Below are positions 24,361-32,862 of a stretch of DNA of 64,000 bases, piece after piece. The notes under the pieces are model-generated. The model made no database searches. It was given only the letters and a program-made list of their open reading frames with translations, and was not told where the DNA came from. The position numbers were made by a program, and so were the translations under genes. Origin of the DNA: JBPOFY01 sp051252415 (GTDB lineage: Bacteria; Verrucomicrobiota; Verrucomicrobiia; Opitutales; Coraliomargaritaceae); the NCBI GenBank assembly GCA_051252415.1, contig JBPOGA010000018.1, positions 1-64,000 on the forward strand, written 5' to 3'. Numbering within the stretch: position 1 is the stretch's first letter; each line of letters opens with the position of its first letter.

Positions 24361-25035
24361 TTACTCGTCCAATTCCATAATCGCTGATTTATTTGCGAGG
24401 GCAAAGTTGAGCAAGGGGTGTTTGCCACTGAGATCTAGCTTGGTGGAAATGTTGTTTCGATGTGTGGTGATGGTTCGGTAGCTGACTCCTAGGTCGGCTG
24501 CTATTTCATGGCTAGATAGATTTTGAGCGATACGGCGTAGGACTTTACGCTCTGTAGGTGTGATACTTTGGAGGCCTTGGTTCTCATTTCGAAATGCATT
24601 GGATTGATTGGCACGCTTCATGACGAACTTTGAGAGGGACGGGCTCACATAGGCTTCACCTTTTGCGGCAGCATGGATGCCTGCGGTAATACTGTCGATG
24701 GCTTCGTCTTTCAGTAAATATGCGCTGACTCCTGAGTTGAGTGCTTCATTGAAGATTTCCTCATTATCGTGCATGGTGAGTAGCACAACAGGTATCGGTG
24801 GGGTGAGCTTCTGTAGTTCTCGGGTGAGTTCTAGGCCGTTCATACCTGGCATATCAAAGTCGGCTACGACGACATCTATGGCTTCGGTTTTAATCTGTTC
24901 TATTGCGACGTTTCCTGCATCTGCTTCGCAGATGACTATAAGGGAAGGGTCGTCGTCGATGAGTTGAATCATACCTTTGCGCACAATCGGGTGGTCATCG
25001 ACAATTAGAATACGAATTGGGGAGTTCGTGGTCAT
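24361..25035 (-). CDS. NarL/LuxR-family response regulator
   Basis: A 224-residue two-domain regulator. The receiver domain has DDH (Asp13-Asp14) and phospho-acceptor Asp59 in VVVADFDMPGMNG, with the conserved Thr at LLTMHD and Lys in YLLKDEA. The C-terminal helix-turn-helix at about 150-195 starts LTPTERKVLRRIAQ and includes SSHEIAADLGVSYRTITTHRNNI, a typical GerE/LuxR DNA-binding domain. The gene starts 9 bases after the propeller kinase stop, forming a two-component pair. Palindromic sites around 24056 and 24305 are candidate targets, which would place the surface-protein operon under its control (inference). Confidence 0.92.
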   Translation of the reverse strand: MTTNSPIRILIVDDHPIVRKGMIQLIDDDPSLIVICEADAGNVAIEQIKTEAIDVVVADFDMPGMNGLELTRELQKLTPPIPVVLLTMHDNEEIFNEALNSGVSAYLLKDEAIDSITAGIHAAAKGEAYVSPSLSKFVMKRANQSNAFRNENQGLQSITPTERKVLRRIAQNLSSHEIAADLGVSYRTITTHRNNISTKLDLSGKHPLLNFALANKSAIMELDE

Positions 25036-25044
25036 TTTGGAAGT

Positions 25045-28000
25045 CTATGGAGTTGGGATCTCAATTTTTAACGTAGTGCCAAGTCTTGGTTTGGATGTGA
25101 TTGTGAGGCTCCCTTTTAATAAATGCACACGCTCATGCAGGCTGTCGATCCCAAGTCCGGATCCTTGTTTTTTTGTATTGTTGATGTCGGGATTGAAACC
25201 GACGCCATTGTCAGCAATCGTTATAGTGAAGGAGGTCGATTCTTTTTCGCAGAGAATGCTAACATCTGATGCCTGTGAGTGCTTGATCGCGTTGTTGAGC
25301 GCCTCTTGTATGATCCTGAAAATATTGATTTCGTCGTGCTCGAGCCATTTGTGTTCGAGTGGTGTGAGCTCTGAGTGAATCTTGATTTCAGAAATTTCAG
25401 CAATGCGTTCAATCATACTTTGCACAGCGATTCGTAGACCGAGTCGGTCGAGCTCGACTGGACGAAGGTTAGTTGTGATTGCACGCGCTTCTTTGATCGC
25501 ATGTGTGGCAATTTCCGAGATATCCGCGAGTCGTTCGGTGGCGGGTGAGTCTGTGTCGAGTTTTCGTATTGCTAGTTCTGTAGAATTTTTAATGAGTAGT
25601 AGGTCTTGTCCGAGGCTGTCGTGTAGCTCTGCGGCTATTCGTTTGCGCTCGTCTTCTTGTGAGTCGATTAATTGACGCGCGAAACTTTCCTGACGTAGGC
25701 TACGTTTTCGTAGTCGGTGGATTTTGATACGGTAGAGACTCCAGAGTAACGTCAGGAGCAGGAGTAAAAATAAGATGCGAGTTGATGCACGCTGTGACCA
25801 ATGCGGTGCAATGACTAGGGTGACGGTGTCGTGTATTGAACTCCATTGGCCGTCAGCCTTCATAGAAGTGACCTCAAAGTTATATTCTCCATGCGGAAGG
25901 TTCTGGAAGGTTGCGATAGTCTTTGAGCCGTTGTCGATCCACTTGTTGTCGTATCCAGCTAAACGATATCGATATCTTGGCTGTCCCCAGAAACCTTGAG
26001 TATTTGCGGTATACTCGATACTGAGTTCTTGTTCTCCTGCGGAGATGTAAATTGTGTTCGAGTGTCTGTTATCTTGACTAATCGTCCCGTATGTCGATTT
26101 GAGTTCTCCATCAATGTAATAAGCTTCTATATGCGGTGGAGATTTTTTGGCTGAATGTCTTTTTTGATGCCATTTTTTTGGGTTGATCGTGGAAACACCT
26201 GCGCTATTCGCGACCCAAATGTTGCCATTTTGGCTGCAGATAATTGCCTTTGCTCTAAATGATCCCGCTTTAGTGCCTAAGCCTGAGGATTGATCGAACC
26301 ATGTGAGTGTTGGGGGGGCGGGCACGCTCTCTTCTTTAATGTAGGACACTAGGCCTGAACGTTGGGTATACGCGACGCCATCTGCTTTAGTTACAAACCA
26401 AACGCCGTCTTCTTTATCTGCAGCCAATGATGTCATCGAACGGCTTTTGAGCCCTATCTTTGTGTAGTCGATGAGATACTCGGTATTACCCTCTCTTAGA
26501 TATAATTGGCTCTCGTCTGGAAACACGCCCCAAAGGCGACCTTCGGGGTCAAAGTAGATGTCTGAAACAGATTGAGGAAAGTCTGGGATATTTTTACCGA
26601 GTTCAATCCATTCGCGGGTTATCGGATCGTGTTCATAGGTGCCGTTGTATAACGTGTCTAAATAGATCTTACCATCTGGTCCTTCGTAGACATTGTGCAG
26701 TTTGCCTTTTTGTGCTTTTTCGGGGATCGAAATCACCTCGTATGGATTGTCGCTGGAGATTGATTGCTTTTTGATGAAATGATTACGTGCAGTAATCCAG
26801 TGGTCTCCGGCTTTAGAAATGATGGAGCCGACCGTGACCGACTTGGGCACTGATAAATGCCTGAAAAGGTCTTCATCTATAAGGGTTTCCTCTTTGGTGT
26901 CGTGGAAAGTGACCCGGCCATCTGTATACAAAACATAGGTGCCATCCGTGTCATGGCTATGCGCGTCGAACAGTTTCCAGAATTTAGGCTCCGTGACGAT
27001 TTCAATATGTGTGTCGTTAGGGTCTAGGTATGCCAGTGCGCCGATCGCGGCCAACCAAATGCGCTGTTTGGCATCTTCACTTGCGCTGATGAACTGATGT
27101 TGAGAAGCATCGCTTGGAGTGTTCCATGTCACAAATGGGCTATAGGCAATTTGATAGAGACCGTTGTAGCTGGAGAGCCAAATGGTGCCTGAGTCGCTTT
27201 TATTGAGTTGATAGATCGGGTAGGTGAAGCCGTCGGAGAGTAAGGTGAGGATGTAGTGCTCTCCATCGGGCGGGATGATCTGGAAGTATTCTCGATCGAT
27301 GGAGAGCCAGAGATTTGCATCGTCGTCCATGATGCATTTATCGAGTTTAGCTTCCGGCGGAAGTGCTTTAGGATATACACGATGTGTGATGAGCTTTCCT
27401 TCTTGAGTGAAGTAGGACGCGTGGTGACCACAGACTCCGAGTTCGCCGTCTTCTGTTGTGAAGAATTCTGAGAAGGTTACATCGCTCTGGGTGACAATTT
27501 GTTGAGGTTGGCCGTCTTGTATTTTGAAAAGCCTGCTGCGATTATCGACTAGCCAAAGGTCTCCATTACTATCGAATTCTGCTGCACTAATGGGGAGGCT
27601 TTTTTTGCCCGTAAATGTGCAGACAACAGTCGTTTCGGATAAACCGACTCGGAGAATACTCGTTTGCTTATTTTGGGAGGTAAAGAGGAGGAGTTCGCCA
27701 TCGTTGTTAGGATCTGAGATGGCAAGGTGGATTTTTCCATATGGTGCTGTGTCTTTCTCTGAGTAATTCTCGAAATGTGTGCCGTCATAATGTATAAGAC
27801 GACCTGCATTGTCATACATCCAAAGCCGTCCAGTTGAGTCTGAGAGAATACCTGTGATGTGTCTGACCTGATGGTCAACGAGTTCCTTTAGGTCGAAGGC
27901 TTCGAAAGTGTTATTCTTAAACCGAGCCAGTTTGCCATCGCCAGCGGATACCCAAAGCTGGGATTGTGAATCTTCATGAATTGCGTGCACGCGATCCGCA

Positions 28001-28149
28001 GGTAACCCGCTGTCAATATCCCATCGTTCTAGGCGTAGACTGAGGTGTTTGAGGCTCAGTTCTTTGGTCTGCGCACTCGCGAGTGTGGTAAGTATGCTAC
28101 AAACAACTAGTAATAAGCAGAGAACGAAGCTATTACGATAGGTAAGCAT
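25045..28149 (-). CDS. Two-component sensor with periplasmic propeller and HisKA_3 kinase
   Basis: About 1,034 residues. The start is placed at ATG 28149, giving a signal/anchor peptide (MLTYRNSFVLCLLLVVCSIL); the open frame extends upstream to 28281 but overlaps the tadA 3' region. Residues 40-700 contain ligand-binding beta-propeller repeats of the W-D-x-x-S-G-L-P and G-x-L-W-x-x type, followed by a Y_Y_Y domain (YRYRLAGYDNKWIDNG), one membrane span, and a short-type kinase core: DERKRIAAELHDSLGQDLL with the phospho-His, then N-box EALNNAIKHSQA and G-box IADNGVGF. This is the hybrid-like sensor class known from polysaccharide-responsive systems, here without the fused regulator. Its partner is the downstream LuxR-type protein. 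Confidence 0.9.
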   Translation of the reverse strand: MLTYRNSFVLCLLLVVCSILTTLASAQTKELSLKHLSLRLERWDIDSGLPADRVHAIHEDSQSQLWVSAGDGKLARFKNNTFEAFDLKELVDHQVRHITGILSDSTGRLWMYDNAGRLIHYDGTHFENYSEKDTAPYGKIHLAISDPNNDGELLLFTSQNKQTSILRVGLSETTVVCTFTGKKSLPISAAEFDSNGDLWLVDNRSRLFKIQDGQPQQIVTQSDVTFSEFFTTEDGELGVCGHHASYFTQEGKLITHRVYPKALPPEAKLDKCIMDDDANLWLSIDREYFQIIPPDGEHYILTLLSDGFTYPIYQLNKSDSGTIWLSSYNGLYQIAYSPFVTWNTPSDASQHQFISASEDAKQRIWLAAIGALAYLDPNDTHIEIVTEPKFWKLFDAHSHDTDGTYVLYTDGRVTFHDTKEETLIDEDLFRHLSVPKSVTVGSIISKAGDHWITARNHFIKKQSISSDNPYEVISIPEKAQKGKLHNVYEGPDGKIYLDTLYNGTYEHDPITREWIELGKNIPDFPQSVSDIYFDPEGRLWGVFPDESQLYLREGNTEYLIDYTKIGLKSRSMTSLAADKEDGVWFVTKADGVAYTQRSGLVSYIKEESVPAPPTLTWFDQSSGLGTKAGSFRAKAIICSQNGNIWVANSAGVSTINPKKWHQKRHSAKKSPPHIEAYYIDGELKSTYGTISQDNRHSNTIYISAGEQELSIEYTANTQGFWGQPRYRYRLAGYDNKWIDNGSKTIATFQNLPHGEYNFEVTSMKADGQWSSIHDTVTLVIAPHWSQRASTRILFLLLLLTLLWSLYRIKIHRLRKRSLRQESFARQLIDSQEDERKRIAAELHDSLGQDLLLIKNSTELAIRKLDTDSPATERLADISEIATHAIKEARAITTNLRPVELDRLGLRIAVQSMIERIAEISEIKIHSELTPLEHKWLEHDEINIFRIIQEALNNAIKHSQASDVSILCEKESTSFTITIADNGVGFNPDINNTKKQGSGLGIDSLHERVHLLKGSLTITSKPRLGTTLKIEIPTP

Positions 28150-28228
28150 TTGTAGTGGCAAGGTCGGAGAGCGAGATTCGGGCATTATTGGATGTGGAGC
28201 TTTAAAAGTCCAACTCTGAACCTTCCAA

Positions 28229-28765
28229 CTAGATTGAGTCTCTGCCTTTGGGGGCCGCTTTGCGCTCTTTGTTGGCGTCACGCTTTTTATCGAAGAAAGC
28301 TTTGAGGATTTGGTGGTTTATTTCTTCGAGCACGCCGCCGATGGATTCGAACTTATGATTGCTCTCGGGGAGCTCGCCGAGATTGGTCGCGCCGCCAACG
28401 CAGCCCATTTTAGGGTCGGGCAGACCGTAGCAAACTTTGCCCATGCGGGCGATCACCATTGCGCCAGAACACATTGGGCAGGGCTCCTTAGTGACATAAA
28501 GCGTGCACTCGTTGAGTCGCCAATCGCCAATAAAGGTGGCGGCCTGCGAGATGGCGAGAATTTCAGCATGGGCGGTCGGGTCGTTGGTCGAACGTGCTTG
28601 GTTGTGCGCCGAAGCGATGATTTGCCCTTTGTATTCAATTACTGCCCCGATGGGTACTTCGTCCTTCTTCCATGCCTCAATCGCCTGGTTGTAGGCGTGC
28701 GTCATGTAATAGTCGGCATCACGATTGAGTTCGGACGGGAAGATTTTTTCGAAAGGGCAGTCCAC
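28229..28765 (-). CDS. tadA: tRNA adenosine(34) deaminase
   Basis: Deaminates A34 to inosine in tRNA-Arg(ACG). The cytidine-deaminase fold is explicit: HAEI (His66 zinc ligand, Glu68 proton shuttle) and PCPMCSGA (Cys96 and Cys99). The 178-residue length is slightly long because of a roughly 20-residue N-terminal extension, with an in-frame Met21 as alternative start, and a basic C-terminal tail (KKRDANKERKAAPKGRD). A guanine deaminase cannot be fully excluded, since the TNLGELPES-type tail is seen in both subfamilies. The end overlaps the upstream open part of the propeller sensor frame. Confidence 0.8.
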   Translation of the reverse strand: MDCPFEKIFPSELNRDADYYMTHAYNQAIEAWKKDEVPIGAVIEYKGQIIASAHNQARSTNDPTAHAEILAISQAATFIGDWRLNECTLYVTKEPCPMCSGAMVIARMGKVCYGLPDPKMGCVGGATNLGELPESNHKFESIGGVLEEINHQILKAFFDKKRDANKERKAAPKGRDSI

Positions 28766-28818
28766 TTATGAGAATTAAAAATTAGGAATGTGAGTTTAAG
28801 TAGAGTGTGTAAGATGCC

Positions 28819-29682
28819 TTATTCCTTAACTGTTAACGCCTCAGGCATATCAAAGACTTTTGAGAGCACACCAGTATTGAGTGCCGCTGAGCGTAATACA
28901 ATTTGGCTGACGACTTCACCGTCTTGAGAGGATTCCATGCGGAAGGGGAGTGGCATGCCATCGACATCGCGATAGTCGCTGAAGCGCGTTTGCTTGATGG
29001 TTCCATCGTCTAGGAGCTTTATTTCGACGATAGGATACAGTGTTAGAGGGGAGACGAATATGTCGATGCTGTCTCCTTCGGTGTTCTGTAGGCTGACTTT
29101 TAGGCAGTCGTTACCTTCCCAGTTTGTTGCTTCAATTGATGTGATCGTGCCCTCGCCTTGACTGGCGCGGATGATGTGATCAAAGAAGTTGCTTCGTTCA
29201 CGCCATGTGTCGGCTTCTACACTCTCGATCAGTGTGAAAAGGTCCTCGCGTCGTGACGCACGAAGACGCTTCCATACTGCATCTTCGCTAACGCCGATGG
29301 TTATTTCATGCGATCCGTGATCAATGGTAAACAGCATCCGATCTGGTCGTTTTTTGACTAAGGAAAAGGGTAGGTTATTGTCGCCGACTATAAAGTTGCC
29401 AGTCACACGAATGGTCTGCGTGTTTGCGAGTAGTGCACGATTGCAGTTCACCGATAGATAGGCCTGTGTAAATGCTTCAATGTCGGTGAGTTCGTTGAGT
29501 GTACCATGGGGTAGCTTGGTTATAGTCGTGACGGTTTCCTCAGATCGACTGAACGTGATTAGCGTATAGATCACAGCGCAGAAAAGCACGAGTGTGCCTA
29601 ACAAGAGCGCTGGTTTAAATAGTCTTTGGGGTATCGTGGGCTTACCGCCCATGCGCTTCGTTTTTGTGTAGGATGTTCCCAT
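28819..29682 (-). CDS. Membrane-anchored LolA-fold-like protein of unknown function
   Basis: 287 residues, not recognised as a named family. A basic N-terminus is followed by one membrane span (residues about 26-47, LLLGTLVLFCAVIYTLITF), leaving a periplasmic domain. Its strands (ANTQTIRVTGNFIV, PDRMLFTIDHGSHEITIGVS, NDCLKVSLQNTEGDSIDIFV, RFSDYRDVDGMPLPFRMES) follow the half-barrel pattern of LolA/LppX-like proteins, with the DYRDVDGMPLPFRM segment typical of outer-membrane lipoprotein-sorting-like proteins. There is no lipobox, so it is tethered to the inner membrane. A role in lipid or lipoprotein handling is plausible but inferred from fold only. Located 53 bases upstream of tadA on the same strand. 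Confidence 0.6.
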   Translation of the reverse strand: MGTSYTKTKRMGGKPTIPQRLFKPALLLGTLVLFCAVIYTLITFSRSEETVTTITKLPHGTLNELTDIEAFTQAYLSVNCNRALLANTQTIRVTGNFIVGDNNLPFSLVKKRPDRMLFTIDHGSHEITIGVSEDAVWKRLRASRREDLFTLIESVEADTWRERSNFFDHIIRASQGEGTITSIEATNWEGNDCLKVSLQNTEGDSIDIFVSPLTLYPIVEIKLLDDGTIKQTRFSDYRDVDGMPLPFRMESSQDGEVVSQIVLRSAALNTGVLSKVFDMPEALTVKE

Positions 29683-29881
29683 GGTGCTTAGTTTCGGGTG
29701 TTTGTGTTCGGGCGGTCAACTTAAAACCAGTATGGTGGATTGCCCCATACTGAGCCTCCGAGAGGGAATGGCTATAGTTAATGAGTGCCCACTCCGAAGC
29801 ACGGTGCGCAGCCAGAGATCATAGAGAGTGTCCTTGACTTTCGGGCTCAAAACGATTTTCTCGCCGCTTTCCTAATTATCT

Positions 29882-30163
29882 ATGGCAAAAGCACAAAGCG
29901 AAGAATACGTCGAAGTCGAAGGCAAGATCGTAGCCGTCCTACCGGGCACTATGTTTCGGGTGGAACTTGAGAACAAACACCAAGTGCTCGCGCACATCTC
30001 TGGTAAGTTGCGTAAGCACTTCATTAAGATCACCACAGGAGATACCGTGAAGATGGAGATGAGCCCATACGACCTAAATAAGGCACGTATCGTCTACCGT
30101 TTGCGTAACGCTCACGTGAATCGCGGCGCTCCTAAGCGTAGTTTTGGCCCCCGTCGCCGATAA
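29882..30163 (+). CDS. infA: Translation initiation factor IF-1
   Basis: Binds the 30S A site during initiation. The OB-fold is complete: VEVEGKIVAVLPGTMFRVELEN, then HISGKLRKHFIKITTGD and VKMEMSPYDLNKARIVYR. At 93 residues it is about 20 longer than the usual 72, because of a C-terminal basic tail (NAHVNRGAPKRSFGPRRR) and a short N-terminal stretch. ATG 29882 is preferred; longer open frames in other registers are shadows. It is isolated from a ribosomal-protein operon, with a strong terminator 23 bases downstream, so it is probably monocistronic. Confidence 0.95.
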   Translation: MAKAQSEEYVEVEGKIVAVLPGTMFRVELENKHQVLAHISGKLRKHFIKITTGDTVKMEMSPYDLNKARIVYRLRNAHVNRGAPKRSFGPRRR

Positions 30164-30185
30164 TTCAGAGCACATTACTTTCTTA

Positions 30186-30211
30186 AAAGCACCGCGAGTC
30201 GGTGCTTTTTT
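30186..30211 (+). terminator. Intrinsic terminator of infA
   Basis: AAAGCACCG and CGGTGCTTT form a stem with a CGAGT loop, followed by TTT and a T-rich tail. Confidence 0.9.
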
Positions 30212-30304
30212 GTGCTTATAAATCAGGACAAATGCTTGCTTCCAGCTCATTTTCGGCTGTCTTGGAAGACTCCTCTTTTAGAATCTCCACCAATACCAAC
30301 CATT

Positions 30305-31264
30305 ATGAGCAAAGCATACCCATCCATTATTGATACCGTGGGCAATACCCCACTAGTAAAAGTCAACAACACTGCAGCTGGCATTGACGCCAATATCTAC
30401 GTAAAGTGTGAATTTTTCAACCCACTCGCCAGCGTTAAAGACCGTATTGGCAAGGCCATGATCGAAGCCGCAGAGCGCGACGGCAAAATCGGCGAGGGAA
30501 GTATTATCATCGAGCCAACTTCAGGTAACACAGGTATCGCACTTGCATTCGTTTGTGCCGCTAAGGGCTACAAGTTGATCCTGACCATGCCAGAGACCAT
30601 GTCTATGGAGCGCCGTGTGCTTCTCCGCATGCTTGGTGCTGAGATCGTTCTCACTCCTGGACCAAAGGGTATGCCAGGCGCGATCGCACGTGCAGGTGAA
30701 CTCGTCGCAGAGTATGGCGAAAAGGCATATATGCCGCAGCAATTTGAAAATCCAGCCAATCCAGAAGTGCACCGCCAAACAACAGCGGAAGAAATTTGGG
30801 CGGCGACTGACGGTAACATCGACGCATTTGTTGCAGGTGTAGGCACTGGCGGCACGATTACAGGTGTTTCTGAAGTGATTAAGTCCCGCAAGGAACTCCT
30901 CACTGTTGCAGTTGAGCCAGAAGCGAGCCCAGTGATCTCAGGTGGCGCACCAGGCCCACACAAGATTCAAGGTATTGGTGCTGGATTCATTCCGAAGAAC
31001 TGCAATACCGATATCATTGATGAAGTGATCAAGGTTTCTAATGAAGATGCTTTTGCAACTGCTCAAGCGCTTGCTGAGAAGGATGGCATCCTCTGTGGTA
31101 TCTCCACCGGCGCCAATGTCTGGGCCGCCATGGAACTTGCAAAACGCCCAGAGATGGCTGGTAAGACAATCGTCACCGTTGCTTGCAGCTTCGGCGAACG
31201 TTACCTCTCCACACCACTTGCTGAAAAAGCACGTGAGGAGATGGCAGCAGCAACTGCTGGTTAA
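30305..31264 (+). CDS. cysK: Cysteine synthase A (O-acetylserine sulfhydrylase)
   Basis: Makes cysteine from O-acetylserine and sulfide with PLP. Starting at ATG 30305 gives 319 residues and the family N-terminus (MSKAYPSIIDTVGNTPLVKV); the extra frame from 30212 lies over the intergenic region. The PLP lysine is Lys45 in NPLASVKDRIG, the substrate loop is PTSGNTG (72-77), the phosphate-binding glycines are GTGGT, and the C-terminal Ser region is ISTGAN. The segment YMPQQFENPANPEVH is diagnostic of CysK. A strong terminator follows. No cysE is adjacent. Confidence 0.95.
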   Translation: MSKAYPSIIDTVGNTPLVKVNNTAAGIDANIYVKCEFFNPLASVKDRIGKAMIEAAERDGKIGEGSIIIEPTSGNTGIALAFVCAAKGYKLILTMPETMSMERRVLLRMLGAEIVLTPGPKGMPGAIARAGELVAEYGEKAYMPQQFENPANPEVHRQTTAEEIWAATDGNIDAFVAGVGTGGTITGVSEVIKSRKELLTVAVEPEASPVISGGAPGPHKIQGIGAGFIPKNCNTDIIDEVIKVSNEDAFATAQALAEKDGILCGISTGANVWAAMELAKRPEMAGKTIVTVACSFGERYLSTPLAEKAREEMAAATAG

Positions 31265-31282
31265 GCCTCACTATTAATTTTC

Positions 31283-31315
31283 AAAAAGCCTCGGGGGGAG
31301 CCTCGGGGCTTTTTT
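31283..31315 (+). terminator. Intrinsic terminator of cysK
   Basis: AAAAAGCCTCGG and CCTCGGGGCTTTTT fold into a GC-rich hairpin ending in TTTTTT, starting 18 bases after the cysK stop. Confidence 0.88.
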
Positions 31316-31328
31316 GTGTCTCATGCAG

Positions 31329-31412
31329 TAGTCGGGTTGGCTTTAGCCGCCCGACATTCTCGATTTTGTAGCTTTAGCCCTGCATGTCAGATGGCTAAAG
31401 CCAACCTGACTA
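31329..31412. repeat. Dispersed palindrome, family A copy 2
   Basis: TAGTCGGGTTGGCTTTAGCC at the left end and its near-complement ending at 31412 flank a centre of about 35 bp. Second copy of the element at 4173-4250. It follows the cysK terminator. Confidence 0.85.
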
Positions 31413-31526
31413 CGTTGGACATCTCCTTCGCAATTTCTCGATGAATTACCGGTTGCCACCACGTCCTCTGTTCCCTTTGCTGCTACCTTTCACTACCCAT
31501 TTATTTAACACACTAGAAAACTTACT

Positions 31527-32705
31527 ATGATCGTTAAACCACGTATCCGCGGATTTGTTTGTATCACTGCTCACCCAACTGGCTGCGAAGCCAAAGTACG
31601 CGAAGAAATTGAGGTTGCGAAAGCAGCAAAACAGTCCGGCGGACCAAAGAAGGTCTTGGTGATTGGTTCATCAACAGGATATGGCCTTTCGACACGTATA
31701 GCCGCTGGTTTCAGCCATGATGCGGCGACACTCGGCATTTTCTTTGAGCGCCCATCCATGAAGGGGAAGCCCGCGAGTGCAGGTTGGTATAATTCTGTTG
31801 CGTATGAGAAAGCGGCACATGAAGCAGGGCTATACGCAAAGAGCATCAACGGTGACGCTTTCTCGAATGAGATCAAGGCGCAGGCGATTGAAACGATCAA
31901 AGCAGACCTCGGCCAAGTAGACCTAGTTGTTTACAGCCTAGCATCTCCACGCCGCACAGATCCTACAGACGGTGAAACTTATAAGTCCGTATTGAAGCCA
32001 ATCGGCCAAACATATACCAACCGCACACTCGATACCGATAAGGGGGAAGTGAGCGAAGTGACAATCGAAGGCGCATCTCAGGAAGAAATTGACCACACTG
32101 TGAAAGTGATGGGCGGCGAAGACTGGGAAATGTGGATGAAGGCACTCGACGACGCAGGGGTGCTCGCACCAGGCGCGAAGTCAGTCGCTTATTCTTACAT
32201 TGGGCCTGAAATTACATGGCCAGTGTATACCAACGGCACAATTGGTCAGGCGAAGAAAGATGTAGAGCGCGCAGCCGCAGCGATCACAGAAGCACACGAT
32301 TGCGAAGCTTATGTCGCCGTGAATAAGGCCGTCGTGACTCAAGCGAGTTCTGCGATTCCTGTCGTGCCGCTTTATATTTCGATTCTCTTCAAGGTGATGA
32401 AGGAAAAGGGTAATCACGAAGGTTGCATCGAGCAAATGGTGCGTCTTTTGAATACACGTCTGTATGGTGAAGATCTTCAGCTTGATGAGTTAGGCCGTAT
32501 TCGTGTCGACGATTGGGAGATGGAAGCTGACGTGCAAAAAGCAGTTGCCGAAGTATGGCCAGAGATATCCACCGAAAATCTCAATGTGCTATCTGATTTC
32601 TCCAGTTATCAAAACGAGTTCTTAGAGCTTTTTGGTTTTGGTCTCCAGGGCGTCGATTATGGTGCCGAAGTTGAAGTCGACGTGCCACTGCCAAGCGCTG
32701 AGTAA
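31527..32705 (+). CDS. fabV: Enoyl-ACP reductase FabV type
   Basis: NADH-dependent trans-2-enoyl reductase, the last step of each fatty-acid elongation round and an alternative to FabI. The 392-residue length and N-terminus (MIVKPRIRGFVCITAHPTGC) are typical. The NAD-binding glycines are in GSSTGYGLSTRIAAGF. The catalytic Tyr and Lys form the Y-x8-K pattern of FabV (Tyr234 and Lys243, in YTNGTIGQAKK), and YSLASPRRTDP is conserved in the family. FabV is usually associated with insensitivity to triclosan. No other fab genes are adjacent. Confidence 0.95.
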   Translation: MIVKPRIRGFVCITAHPTGCEAKVREEIEVAKAAKQSGGPKKVLVIGSSTGYGLSTRIAAGFSHDAATLGIFFERPSMKGKPASAGWYNSVAYEKAAHEAGLYAKSINGDAFSNEIKAQAIETIKADLGQVDLVVYSLASPRRTDPTDGETYKSVLKPIGQTYTNRTLDTDKGEVSEVTIEGASQEEIDHTVKVMGGEDWEMWMKALDDAGVLAPGAKSVAYSYIGPEITWPVYTNGTIGQAKKDVERAAAAITEAHDCEAYVAVNKAVVTQASSAIPVVPLYISILFKVMKEKGNHEGCIEQMVRLLNTRLYGEDLQLDELGRIRVDDWEMEADVQKAVAEVWPEISTENLNVLSDFSSYQNEFLELFGFGLQGVDYGAEVEVDVPLPSAE

Positions 32706-32724
32706 TTCGATTACATTTTAAAAC

Positions 32725-32755
32725 AAAAGGACGTCCGTAATGGGCGTCCTTTTTT
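32725..32755 (+). terminator. Intrinsic terminator of fabV
   Basis: AAAAGGACG and CGTCCTTTT pair around a TCCGTAATGGG loop and run into TTTTTT, 20 bases after the stop. Confidence 0.88.
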
Positions 32756-32758
32756 ATT

Positions 32759-32848
32759 TGGAGGGACGCGTGTTACGCGTCCGCGGCGTGATCATCGTCA
32801 CAGGTAATGGCTTACAACCGAATCGGACGCGTAAAACGCGTCTCTCCA
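32759..32848. repeat. Dispersed palindrome, family E copy 1
   Basis: TGGAGGGACGCG with ACGCGTCCG on the left and CGGACGCGT with ACGCGTCTCTCCA on the right make a nested inverted repeat of 90 bp. A related partial copy lies at 50892-50957. Confidence 0.8.
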
Positions 32849-32862
32849 GTCGATGGCATCCC

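Noticed and set aside
28150..28281. Upstream start for the propeller sensor at 28281
   Set aside because: Would overlap tadA and place 44 non-hydrophobic residues before the signal/anchor peptide.
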